Of a stretch of 64,000 bases of DNA, positions 24,454-34,159 are shown in pieces. The notes under the pieces were generated by a model. It searched no databases and had not been told where the DNA came from. It was given only the letters and a program-made list of their open reading frames with translations. The translations under genes and the position numbers were made by a program. The first letter of the stretch is position 1. Each line of letters begins with the position of its first letter. The stretch spans positions 8,924,030-8,988,029 of the forward strand of contig CAIIXF020000009.1 in NCBI GenBank assembly GCA_903813345.2, given 5' to 3'. The DNA comes from Owenia fusiformis. Lineage: Eukaryota; Annelida; Polychaeta; Sabellida; Oweniidae.

Positions 24454-24733
24454 TATCGTCGTGAAAGGGTTAAGTGACACACGACCTCCTTATCGCTTCG
24501 AACTGGTTGTAAACTGGAATCACATTTTTCGTGACTGAATCACATAGCTTTTTTCTAGCCTTGATCTATCATCATATATTATATAAAAACGTTGATCTAT
24601 TACATTCGTAAGTCGGAATGTATCTTTTTGCTATCTTTTTGATTAGCCAGCAGTACTGGCCTATTAGTAACTCATTATACCACCATTTCATCTTCAGTAT
24701 TAAACATATTCGTTGATGGTGCATTCATAATTT

Positions 24734-26460
24734 ATGGAAGGTTCGGACTCAAGTTCGCCTGAAGATGACGATACTACGGCTCAATTTTTCATAGTGCATA
24801 GATGTCAAATATGTCGATTGAACCCTTTGGAAAATGCTTTCAAAATAAGCAACCGTATTATAAATGGATATTCAAACGTGATTATTGACAACGTATGTTA
24901 CGTTTATTGTGTGAAATGTTTAAAAGTTTTCCATTCGGAATGTATACGGAACGTTTGACCAGAAAGTGAAAAGGAACTTTTAATGCCTGATATTGAATAC
25001 TCTTGCTGTTAGCTAGTAATTTATAATGGCAAAAACTCCAGCTGAGCGCCAACAGGCTAGGCGCGACAGAATTAAACTTAATCTCCAAAAACACAATGAA
25101 TTCAAAGAAAATGATAGAGTAAGAAAAAACAGAAAACGAGAAAGCTTGTCAGCAGCTCAACTCAATTTAGAGAGAAGCAAATCAAGAGAGACCACAAGAA
25201 AGTGGAGGGAGAACAAAGCAAAAAAAGATGAGGAAAATATCAATAATATCAATGAGCCTAAGAGGTCGAATGAAAGGCCTACTCAAGCCTACAAGAGCAA
25301 TTCTACATTCGGAAAGGCCAAGAAAAGGGCTGAAAAAGCCCTCCCAAAAAGTCCTTGCAAACGTTGTTTGATAATAATCACCCTTGCTAAGAAATATGCT
25401 GTCTATGCAGCTAGAAAAGCTTCTGGCACGTATGGCATAAATCAAGTAACCGCACAAAAGGTACGCGAATTTTATCTTAGAGACGACATCAGTTGCCAGG
25501 AAAGGGTGATACTATTGTTATTAGAAAAAGCATTGGCACTATAAATTTGAAAGAAACTTTTCAAAAAAGAGTTATGATCACTACAATAGCTGAGGCATAT
25601 GAACTTTTCAAAGAGGACAACATCGAGGAAATAGGAAAATCGAAATTCGCAGAGCTTCGTCCCAAACACATACAATTGGTATCTAAAATGTTTGTGGCTG
25701 TAAATATCACAACAACATTATCCTTCTTCTTGAGGCACTCCATAGAAACGTTCCAGAAATACTTTTGTACGGAGCAAAGTTCTTAGACCTTGTTACGTGT
25801 GGACCTGAAAACGAAGAATGCATGTCTCGAAATTGTGAAGATTGTATGAATTATGAAGCCTTGGATACATTAGTTACCGCCAATGCCACTGATGACATCC
25901 CTTTGAAGTACCAGCAGGAGAAGGAGGATGATGATGGGTACCTTATAAAGGTTGACCTCATTGGAACAGTGCAAGACGGAGTTCACCTTCTCAAAAGTCA
26001 ATTCCCTCGGTTCCCGTGGCACGTCTTTATCAAAAGACATCAAGATTCCAGCCACAAGGACTCCATTCTTGAAGCCATTCATGAGAACAGTAGCACCAGT
26101 GTCGTGCAGATGGATTTCTCTGAAAATGCTACCATCACGTTTCAGGATGAAATTCAATCTGCCCACTGGAAACAAAGGCAGGTGACACTGTTCACAGTCA
26201 TGATATATCACAGACAATACAAAACCTCGTTGATAATTCTGTCTGATCACACGGACCATACCAAGGACAGCATCGCATGTTTTCTCAACACCACTATCTC
26301 ATACATCAAATCCGACGTTTCTCCTGATGTGAAAACCATTTGTGACAACCTTCCAGATCATTTAGCACTTTATCATCGTTACACAGGAAGTTTGTCCCTT
26401 TGCTTACACAGTACATACCTTTTAGATCAGTCTCAGATAGCTAACAGCTCTGTATTTTAG
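24734..26460 (+). pseudogene. Transposase-like gene: PHD-like finger plus RNase-H-fold-like domain, frameshifted
   Basis: 24734-25012 encodes C-X2-C...C-X2-C-X4-H-X2-C...C-C spacing (HRCQICRL, CVKCLKVFHSEC, EYSCC), like a PHD or RING finger, with a stop at 24956. 25026-25500 is strongly basic and Arg/Lys rich. 25493-25760 continues with PGKGDTIVIRK and KSKFAELRPKHIQL. 25725-26460 carries C-X2-C pairs, then VQMDFSENATITFQDEIQSAHW, QVTLFT and SDHTDHTKDS. I recall this order from a family of transposon-derived proteins common in cnidarians and molluscs; the MDFSEN Asp could be catalytic. I cannot name the superfamily. At least two frameshifts (near 25500 and 25730) and one nonsense codon make it dead. 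It abuts gypsy remnant A directly. Confidence 0.6.
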
Positions 26461-26476
26461 GTAAATCTCACAAAAC

Positions 26477-26824
26477 TTGAAAATGTATGAGAAGGGATCG
26501 CTAGTCTGGGTGCATATTCCCGCGGTCAAAGATGGCCGAAGTCCAAAATTCGCATTGAAATGGCATGGACCTTATGAAGTAGTTGAAAAGATCGATGACT
26601 TGAGATATCAGATCAAAATTAGTGATAAGGATAAGCGAGTCATTCACCACGATCGGTTGAAACCATTCATAGCGAGGGATCCCCAGGGGGTGGAACTTGA
26701 AACAGAAAATATCTCAGAAAATATTCCCTCCCAAGAAACAATTAAGGGACCAGAAGGGTTTTGTGGGAGAAAACCAAGGGTTCGAAAAAAGCCGGAATGG
26801 TTGGACGAATATGAGACATATTAA
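26477..26824 (+). pseudogene. Ty3/gypsy copy A: integrase C-terminal domain
   Basis: The frame MKMYEKGSLVWVHIP...KFALKWHGPYEVVEKIDDLRYQI is the GPY/F module that ends Ty3/gypsy integrases. It closes with PEWLDEYETY, almost identical to copy B at 43175. Everything upstream (protease, RT, RNase H, integrase core) is missing, replaced by the transposase-like gene that ends at 26460. The stretch itself is open, so only the truncation shows that it is dead. It is followed by a zinc-finger ORF and a polypurine tract in the expected order. Confidence 0.85.
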
Positions 26825-27074
26825 GACTCATGATTAGAGAGGGTCAGAATATGTATATAAATTATAAACCATATATTGACCATTGTATAAGACTTGTATA
26901 GATTGGGAAGAGGATGATGAAAAGATCACCATAGTGTCCAATTAGACAAGTTACCATGTATAATTGAATGTAAATAATCTTAGAAGGTTAGTACCTGCAG
27001 TTCTTAGGGGGGTTCGTATAAAAATACTAAAATCCTTCACGTAAGACAGGCAGGTAAGAATCTTGTTTTATTCT

Positions 27075-27658
27075 AGGTATGTGAGGTTGAGACCCCTAAG
27101 CCTATATGGTGGAAGGGGAAGAAGGCTAAAGACGACCCAAATAAGAAATTCTTTTGTTGGGAAGGATTTGAATCCCAGGATACTTTGTCAATACATCAAG
27201 ACTGCGCCCATCGTCTGTCCGTGGCCTGCGGGATAGCAGGCTGTGGGAGGAAATTCACCCCTAACCAGGTGGAGCAAAGGGGGCTCCACCGACTCATCAA
27301 TCACGGCAGGAAGGAGACAAGGGACCAGGCACAGCCAAACCCGCCTACTTCACAGGCCACACCATCTCCGGCACCAAGTACCTCAACAAGCTCCTCTTTA
27401 CAGGCCACACCATCTCCGGCACCCAGTACCTCAACAAGCTCCTCTTCAGAGGCCACACCATCTCTGGCACCCAGTATCTCAACAAGCTCCTCTGTACCTA
27501 CGGTGTGGCAGATGAGGGCGAGTAGCAGCCAACCAACTGCAGCAGCATCATCACCAGCAAGCCCCCTTACTGGTGACCCCTTCATGGGATACCCTGAACT
27601 GGACCTTTCCGACGAGGAAATTGCCAAGTTGTTGGATATAGACCCAACCTCTGACTGA
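27075..27658 (+). CDS. Gypsy copy A accessory ORF: C2H2 zinc-finger protein in the env position
   Basis: A splice-acceptor-like TTTTATTCTAG at 27065-27075 opens a frame that is open to the TGA at 27656-27658; the first internal ATG is at 27185. It encodes FFCWEGFESQ...SIHQDCAH, then a finger of C-X4-C-X14-H-X4-H form (ACGIAGC...LHRLINH). A Ser/Pro/Thr-rich linker follows, with three repeats of the type TPSPAPSTSTSSS, and the C-terminus is acidic (DLSDEEIAKLLDIDP). Copies B and C have related ORFs in the same place. The product could be a nuclear or DNA-binding accessory protein made from a spliced mRNA; this is inference. The acidic tail resembles an activation domain. Confidence 0.65.
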
Positions 27659-27781
27659 TTAATAAAATAAAATGGTAAAAAAAAAGACTGGAAATAGAGA
27701 CTCCTACAAAGTTCTCAGCGGAATATGTCTGTCTTGTTTTCAATAAGTCTGGTGGTTTGAGGGCAAACCAAATTTTTCTTT

Positions 27782-27793
27782 AAGGGGGGTAGT
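27782..27793 (+). promoter_or_regulatory. Polypurine tract of gypsy copy A
   Basis: AAGGGGGGTAGT immediately precedes TGTAGAGACCCACTCTAC, the candidate LTR start. Copy B has AAGGGGGGCAGT before the same 18 bases at 44227-44256. A shared tract plus a shared TG start is what a retroviral-type plus-strand primer site and 3' LTR boundary look like. Confidence 0.7.
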
Positions 27794-28377
27794 TGTAGAG
27801 ACCCACTCTACATATATCATGAATATTTACAAGTTAGAGTGGTCGCTTTTAGCTCCTCACCTTAACATTGAGAAATATTGAAGGAATAATTGTGCCCAGA
27901 ATTGCAAACCAGGAAATGAAAACAAACTTTATGAAATTATCGATCTGCAGATGAAATGTGTCCTTTAAGATGAATGAGTATATGGTTTAGAACTCCTACC
28001 TTTGATTGAATATCACTAGAGCCTATAAATGTTAAGTTTTACCCCCGATTTGTCCCTTAAACTGTCAGAAAGTCCTTAGATTTACATTTTCCCAACTGAT
28101 CGGTGCAACACTTCCGGAGGGAATTCCATATGACTCATCGCTGACTTTGGCTAAAATCTTGAAGGATACTACCCGGGGTTCAATGTATAATAGCGATGTG
28201 TCACGTGACTTAATTATTCTGATGAATGTCTTTTGTTCCCGACATTCTAAGGTTTTCCCATGATGCAAAGCATTTCGGAGGTAACTTTTAATCCCATAAT
28301 GCAACATTAGTAGAGGTTTTTTCCCATGACATACTGGTAAATACTAAGATACCCAGAATTCCCGGTCCCAAAAAATG

Positions 28378-28385
28378 TATATAAA
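28378..28385 (+). promoter_or_regulatory. TATA box
   Basis: TATATAAA followed by CGAGCCGTGTGACAAC gives a well-formed core promoter with an expected start at about 28408. It lies about 585 bp after the candidate LTR start, consistent with a U3/R boundary. Confidence 0.5.
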
Positions 28386-28430
28386 CGAGCCGTGTGACAA
28401 CTGCTGATGTAACAACTTCATGCGACACCA

Positions 28431-28493
28431 ATGATGAAGCGAGCAAGCTCTGCCATTTCGACAGCCACTACTAGTTCTATGTCTATGATGTTC
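28431..28493 (+). CDS. Mini-exon with ATG and splice donor
   Basis: Twenty-one codons, rich in Ser, Thr and Met (begins MMKRASSAIS), run from ATG ATG at 28431 to a consensus GTAAGT donor at 28494. Two upstream ATGs (28407 and 28420) terminate at once or after four codons. A spliced leader peptide for a downstream ORF is possible. The acceptor is unknown, and the frame has not been matched to the gypsy ORFs. Confidence 0.35.
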
Positions 28494-28629
28494 GTAAGTT
28501 AAAATTTATTATTTAATAGAAACTTAGGTTGCTGATGATTGAGAGCACAGAAGTTTAAACAAATAATCAATTGAGAATAATCGAGAAACTTTTACATTTT
28601 TAATTAGGAAACTTTTAAACATTTTTTAC

Positions 28630-29530
28630 CGAACAAGATTTCTGCAGTCTAATTAGTTCAGATAGAGATCGCTGGAAGCGATAAGATTTGAAAGAATTGG
28701 AATAGAGAAATATAATTTTATTTAATTTGTATTTCTTGGGTGTTTTTCTGAGGCCTAGTTAGTTCGGACATAGATCGTGGGAAACGATTAGAGTCTGCAA
28801 GAGGCAGGAGAGAAATAACGCGGAAAATAAATTTTGGGGCAAAATTTAAGCATAATTTCTGATTGATTTGTTTCTTGGAGATTTCTAGCCCGTTAGTTCA
28901 ATCGTAGATCGTTTAGAACGATTAGAGGAGTTGAAAAGAACGGAAGAGAAATAGCGAGAAAATATCAATTAAAGGAATAATTCTATAGATCCATTTCTCC
29001 ATAGTATTTCTGGGTCCTGCTTGATGGTAATCTAGATCGTTTAGAACGATAGAGATTAGAAAGAAGCGGGAGAGAGAAATAGCGAGGAATATTTCTATCA
29101 TTACAATTTAGCGAGTAAATTGAGTTCTGAGCCGCTTTGATTGGTTTCTTGAGACTTCTATTGTCCGTTGAGACAGTCGTGTATCAATTAGATTGATAAG
29201 GACTGAGAGGAACAAGAGAGAAATAGCAAGAAAATATCAAATTATAATATTTAACGGCAGCATTGATTTATTTCTTGAGGTTTCTATTGTTCGTTAAGTC
29301 AGTTGTGTATCAATTAGGGTGATAAGGACTGAGAGGAACAGGAGAGAAATAGCAAGAAAACATCAAATTGTCATTCTAAAAAGTCAACGCGCGGTTTAAT
29401 TTATCAATTATTTAGCTGGTCGGTGATTCTGGAAAGGAAGTACTCTATTGTCTATTTAGCTTGATTATAGATCGTTTAGAACGATAGAAGACCGTGAGAA
29501 ATAGTAGAGAATAATTCCAAATCAGTGTTC
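28630..29530 (+). repeat. Seven ~105-160-bp units, each with a small stem-loop
   Basis: Dyads lie at 28668-28682, 28774-28788, 28908-28922, 29036-29050, 29183-29197, 29309-29323 and 29471-29485. Each is 15 nt, ATC-N3-loop-N3-GAT in form. The arms differ between units but mostly remain complementary: ATCGCT/AGCGAT, ATCGTT/AACGAT, ATCAAT/ATTGAT. Each dyad is followed by a purine-rich GAGAGAAATAGCGAGAAAAT-like block, and most units end near TTTCTTGAG-TTTCTATTG. The array sits downstream of the TATA box, so it would be transcribed. It may be an RNA structural element (packaging, export or translation) of the retroelement. Confidence 0.75.
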
Positions 29531-30435
29531 ACAACTTTAAGAAGCCAAGTAGTTAACCTCCCTTATTTCCCATGATTCATTGTGCATTAGAAATCGGTTG
29601 ATAGTTCCAAAATATTGTAATCGTTAGTTTTGAACACTTTTGTTGCAAGTTTTGTGTGATTTTACATTGACAAAACCAAAATACAATTCGCACATCTGCT
29701 TGGTGACCTGAATTATCCAATTTCACGGCCGCCTACGGAATGCGAGAAGCGTTTGTTTTTGTTAGCTGAACACGCATTTATCTTAATAAACGCAAGAATC
29801 CTTGTTTATTTCTATATGTGTCTGTAACTTTTAAGGCGTAGTAAAGTGTCCAAACATAATTTTGGTTCATTTTATATACTTGATTTACGCTCGGGATACT
29901 AATTCCCGGGGAATTGGTTCAAATAGTGTATTTCTGAACGGTCACGTTGACATTATATGCAAGGGCCAAGCGTGAAATCAAGTGTTGCTCTTCCATTCGC
30001 GAAGCAAGTTTTAGGATAGGTTATTGTAAGGAATTTGCACTAAGCGAATATTGTCTCAGCCGTTTTATATTGAAGCGGTCTGTCATAAGGCTAAGAATTA
30101 GGGACGATTCTATCCAGCTAGTGAAGGGCTAATTATCATATCCCTGTACTTTTAACGCTCGCTCTTATTTATAGAGGGCGTCAGTATCAAAATCATAAGA
30201 AAGTTGCATTCTCATTTCTGAATACTGGTTTTACATAGATAGGCTTGTGAGTGGTAAAGGAAGAGGAGTTAAGACCCCCTCCCATTCATCTTAATTCATA
30301 GACTGCAGAATTCATGTTTGTGAATCACTGAATCTTTGTAAATAATTACTTATAATCATTTAAGCAATTATAATTATATAATCAACAAATAGCTTTCAAC
30401 ACATTTTAATAATCATAGCTTACATTTTTATTATA

Positions 30436-30441
30436 AATAAA
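30436..30441 (+). terminator. Poly(A) signal candidate
   Basis: AATAAA followed within 25-45 bases by TGTGTTTTC and later GTTGTTGTGTGTTGT forms a plausible cleavage and polyadenylation region, about 2 kb after the TATA box at 28378. Confidence 0.35.
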
Positions 30442-31309
30442 CTATTGTATATCAATACTGTGTTTTCTATTATTTGTATTTGGTGATTGGTGTTGTTGTG
30501 TGTTGTAGATTGACCTTTATTCCCCTAGAGTGTGGTTTTGATTTTAATCCCCACAACTTTTATGCACTTAGTTACACCTACCCTTTAATTAGTTATACGT
30601 CATAGAGTTCTAGTCTAATTATTTATTCCCGGCCACGTTTACCAATAATTTCCTTTACTCCGGGACAAGGATTCTATAGTAGTTCCATATTTTGTTTCTT
30701 CTAATCTTATAAATTACTCATTATTTATAACTTTGATATAACTTTTACACTTATTTAGTGTATTCAAATCGTTTTTGTAATTAAATCAAGTCATTGGGCT
30801 TGATATTTTAACCATTTGTTTTGGAACTATTTTTTTCACCTGGCGGAGTAGTTTAAGGTGGAAGGTTACAAGAGCAGTTATCTGATTCAGGAGATCGTGG
30901 CTATAACTTCGTTTTGACAAGACGTGTTCGCACTCAGAGAAGTCTACATAGAACATAGAATTCATTTAAAGGATATAATCTAATACAGATCATAGTTGGG
31001 CTCAGGTAATGGCGCTTTAAATAGGCCTTGCGAGTTTGAATTGTCTGTATTTCTAGCAGATTTTTAGGCTATCTAGCTAGCGAAACTTGATTTTCGCCAT
31101 TTTCGGCCTTTTACATTCTTTTAACACTTGAACAGAGAAGGGTCTATACTTTGATGCCATCTTGTTGCCATTTAAAGTACAATTTAGAATAACTCATTAT
31201 TTTATCAAACCTTTCTGATATTGTTTTAACATTATATCGACACAAGTCAGTTGCCAACTGGTGGTTTCCATTTATACTCAGCATAGCCTTGTCAGTAACA
31301 TTGTAAAAT

Positions 31310-32134
31310 TTGAGAGTGTTATGTGTAATGGCCGATGGAAGCCGTTCTTCGGTTCTAAGCAGAGCTATGTGTGAGTTTCGCTTGGATGATACAAAGTTTT
31401 CACATCCATTCTTTGTAACACCACTATCCTGTGACGCCATTTTGGGATTTGACTTTCTTGAAGCCCATTGTGGTGTTTTAAATGTTAGTGACTCCACACT
31501 CAAACTTGATAGAGACTGGTTTGAATGCGTTCTTGAAAGCACATTAAAATCATCATGTAAAATTGAGTTATGCCACAATGTGTCAATTCCTCCTATGAGT
31601 GAACTTATTGTGCCCGGGAAGACACATTGTCAAATGGGGAACACTCATTTACTTGTTAGTGAAAACCCTTCCGATATCGATCTGGGAACAAGTATTTTGA
31701 TAGCTAGAACTTTAGTGGATCCTAGCAATCCCTTCATACCAGTTCTCATAGCCAATGTTGGTTTACAACCAGTCCATTTACATGAAGGTAGACCTATTGC
31801 TAGTGGTGAACCAATATATGATCTCCCCACTTCCTTGTTAGAGGAGAAACAGACAGATCTACCTAGCTCTGGCAGTTGTATGAAAGACCCTAATTGCCAG
31901 AATCCTGATAACACACTTGAATTGGACCTATCTTTTTCACTGAATAGCACTACTGAAACACTGGGACTGAGTGACACTATGGACAAGGGCCCGTCCATAC
32001 ATTTTGAACCAAATCCTCTGCAGACCAGGGTTATTGAAAGTGCCTCTCAACTTGACCCCCCGGTTGTGCTAGCTGAGAGTACTGTTTTACCCAGCAATGA
32101 AATGATCCCCTTTGATTCCAATTTCAGTTCCTGA
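31310..32134 (+). pseudogene. Copy C: protease C-terminal part and linker
   Basis: The frame contains CEFRLDDTKFSHPFFV and CDAILGFDFLEAHCGVLN, the C-terminal flap-to-ILGxDFLE part of a retropepsin, then a 180-residue Ser/Pro/Asp-rich linker before RT. The DTG active-site segment is not found in frame upstream. A frameshift near 32112 moves the reading into the RT frame. The ATG shown is internal and not a true start. Confidence 0.8.
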
Positions 32135-33080
32135 ACATTTGCAAGGTTTGTTTTCTGAAAGTGTACAATCTCTTTCACCTACAGGTAGTGATGCGAGGCA
32201 TGTTCAGGCCTTTTTGATAGAAAATTCTGATTTATTTGCCAAGTCCAAGTTCGACATTGGTCGAACGAACATGATGCAACACCACATTGACACCGGTTCA
32301 GCCAAACCGATTAAACAAGCTCCAAGGAGAATACCATATTCCAAACAAGATGAGGCTCGAGAACTAGTTGATGACCTTTTAGATAAAGGCTTCACACGAC
32401 CCTCTAATGGTCCATGGGCCTCTCCCATTGTTTTGGTACCGAAGAGAGATGGGTCAATTCGTTTTTGTGTTGATTATCGTCAACATAACCAAATAACTGT
32501 CAAGGACGCCCTTCCTCTGCCAAGGATCGATGATACCTTAGACAGTCTAAAGGGCGCTAAATATTTTAGCACGCTTGATTTGGCAAGTGGCTATTGGCAG
32601 GTAGCCATTAAAGATGACGATGCACCAAAAACTGCTTTTACAACACCTTGGGGACTCTATGAATTTACTGTTATGCCTTTTGGCCTATCAAATGCCCCTG
32701 CAACTTTTCAGAGGTTGATGAATGTGGCTCTTTCAGGTTTAACGACCGATATAATCATTCACAGTTCAACTGTTGACGAGCACCTAGAGCGTCTCACTTG
32801 AGTGTTCGATCGTCTCAGAGAATCAATCTTAAAACTCTCCCCAAAGAAATGCCATCTAAAATCTGAAGTGTCCTACTTGGGACATGTGGTGTCTGAAAAA
32901 GGCATATCGATTGATCAAGACAAGTTTTCTGCAGTACATGACTGGGCTGTCCCTAGAACAGTTCGTCATGTGCGTGCATTTTTAGGGCACTGTTCCTATT
33001 ACAGGAAATTCATCCCTGATTTTGCCGGAGTAGCAGAACCTCTCACAAGACTGACTGATAAAGGAGCTATTTTTAAATGA
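32112..33080 (+). pseudogene. Copy C: reverse transcriptase, active-site box deleted
   Basis: Recognisable RT motifs in order are IKQAPRRIPYSKQDEAREL, WASPIVLVPKRDGSIRFCVD, STLDLASGYWQVAI (first catalytic Asp) and TVMPFGLSNAPATFQRLMN. After SGLT the text jumps directly to DIIIHSSTVDEHL, so the segment containing the YLDD catalytic box is missing, a deletion of roughly nine residues. A TGA at 32799-32801 and another at 33078-33080 (where Trp is expected) interrupt the thumb and connection. The protein cannot be active. Confidence 0.9.
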
Positions 33081-33116
33081 ACTCCATTATGCCAAACTTC
33101 TTTTGAAACCCTGTTT

Positions 33117-33803
33117 TTGAATGCCGCCACACTTGACTATCCAGACTTGTCCAAGGAGTTGATATTGGACACCGATGCAAGTATTTGTCGGTCTGGAGCT
33201 GTATTGTCTCAGGTGGTGGATGGGAAAGAACGGGTAAACCAGAACTTCAGCAAAACACACAGTAAGTGCGAAAGAAACTACTGTGCAACACGAATGGAAT
33301 TGCTAGCCATTGTGAAAGCTGTAAAGCATTTCCACCACTACTTATATGGCACTCATTTCACCATTACAACTGACCATAGTGCTTTTGCCTGGCTCTTTAG
33401 ATTCCAGAATCCTGAGGGACAACTAGCCAGATGGCTAGAATTTCTGAGTCAGTATGATTTCACTGTGATCCACAGGCCTGGCAAGAAACATCTAAATACT
33501 GATGCCATGTCCCATATACCATGCACCGATTGTCGATATTGTGATCGGCAGGTTGCTCTTGGACGTGCTCCACCTTCTGACCAAGCTGTCCCTGTGGTTG
33601 ATTCTCCATGTGCAGAGTCTCCCTCTGGGAATATGGAAGATGTTCAGCCTTCTTCCAAAGTAAAGCCTGATCTGATGGAATCTTCTGATTCAACAACTCC
33701 TGATATAGACCTAAACAAAGTCTCTTTTGAGATTCAATTTACCCCTGAATTGAACGTTAGAAACTCCAATCTCTGGGTGTTCTTGGGTGCCGGGGATTAC
33801 TAA
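33117..33803 (+). pseudogene. Copy C: RNase H domain and connection
   Basis: ELILDTDASICRSGAVLSQV holds the first RNase H Asp, RMELLAIVKAVKHFHHYLYG the Glu, and TITTDHSAFAWL the next Asp, in standard Ty3/gypsy spacing. RWLEFLSQYDFTVIHRPGKK then leads into CTDCRYCDRQ. The tail after 33540 is an acidic/Ser-rich spacer before integrase. The frame is open across the whole domain. Confidence 0.88.
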
Positions 33804-34159
33804 AACTGAATGGGACAAACATGTGCCTGAGGACCTTGAAATTTCAACTTTGACTGGTTGGTTAAAAAACGATGTACGGCCTGATTGGCCTGATATTAGC
33901 CCCAAGTCTCCTCTTCTAAAACAATATTGGTCTCAATGGGACCGGTATAAAATGGAAGATGGAATTGTGTATTGGAAGTGGATACATTCGGAGACTGGTT
34001 AAATTGACTGGCAAATGGTTCTTCCAAAGTCCCTACGTAGTAAAGTGTTAACTGGCCTTCACAACTCCCTCGATGCAGGTCATCTTGGGGTAGCTAAAAC
34101 CATTACCCGGTTACGTCCTGGTATTACTGGGTTAGTTTTAAGGGAGATGTGGCCAAATG
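33787..34159 (+). pseudogene. Copy C: integrase N-terminal zinc-binding region, truncated by insertion
   Basis: LHNSLDAGHLGVAKTITRLR is the H-X3-H half of the HHCC motif. After a one-base shift near 34110 the text YYWVSFKGDVAKCW follows, the usual sequence before the two cysteines, and then the homology stops at about 34159. It resumes at about 36179 with WVAECQECQ, the CC half. Confidence 0.75.

Larger units (their letters stand above)
27794..30837 (+). mobile_element. Candidate long LTR or leader region (3' LTR of A or 5' LTR of C)
   Basis: It starts TGTAGAGACCC after a polypurine tract. It contains a TATA box (28378), a mini-exon with a donor (28431-28493), a seven-unit structured repeat (28.65-29.5 kb) and AATAAA (30436-30441). 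One possible end is ...TTTTTTCA at about 30837, two bases before TGGCGGAGTAG, which would suit a primer-binding site. A CA near 30554 is an alternative. Three kilobases would be unusually long for a gypsy LTR, and no second copy exists in the window to confirm the boundaries. Confidence 0.35.

Noticed and set aside
25870-26259. Minus-strand ORF of 129 codons
   Set aside because: It is the antisense shadow of the transposase-like gene, which has recognisable motifs on the plus strand.
27794-30554. LTR ending at the CA near 30554
   Set aside because: No TGG primer-binding site follows; the alternative near 30837 is better, but neither can be confirmed without a second LTR copy.
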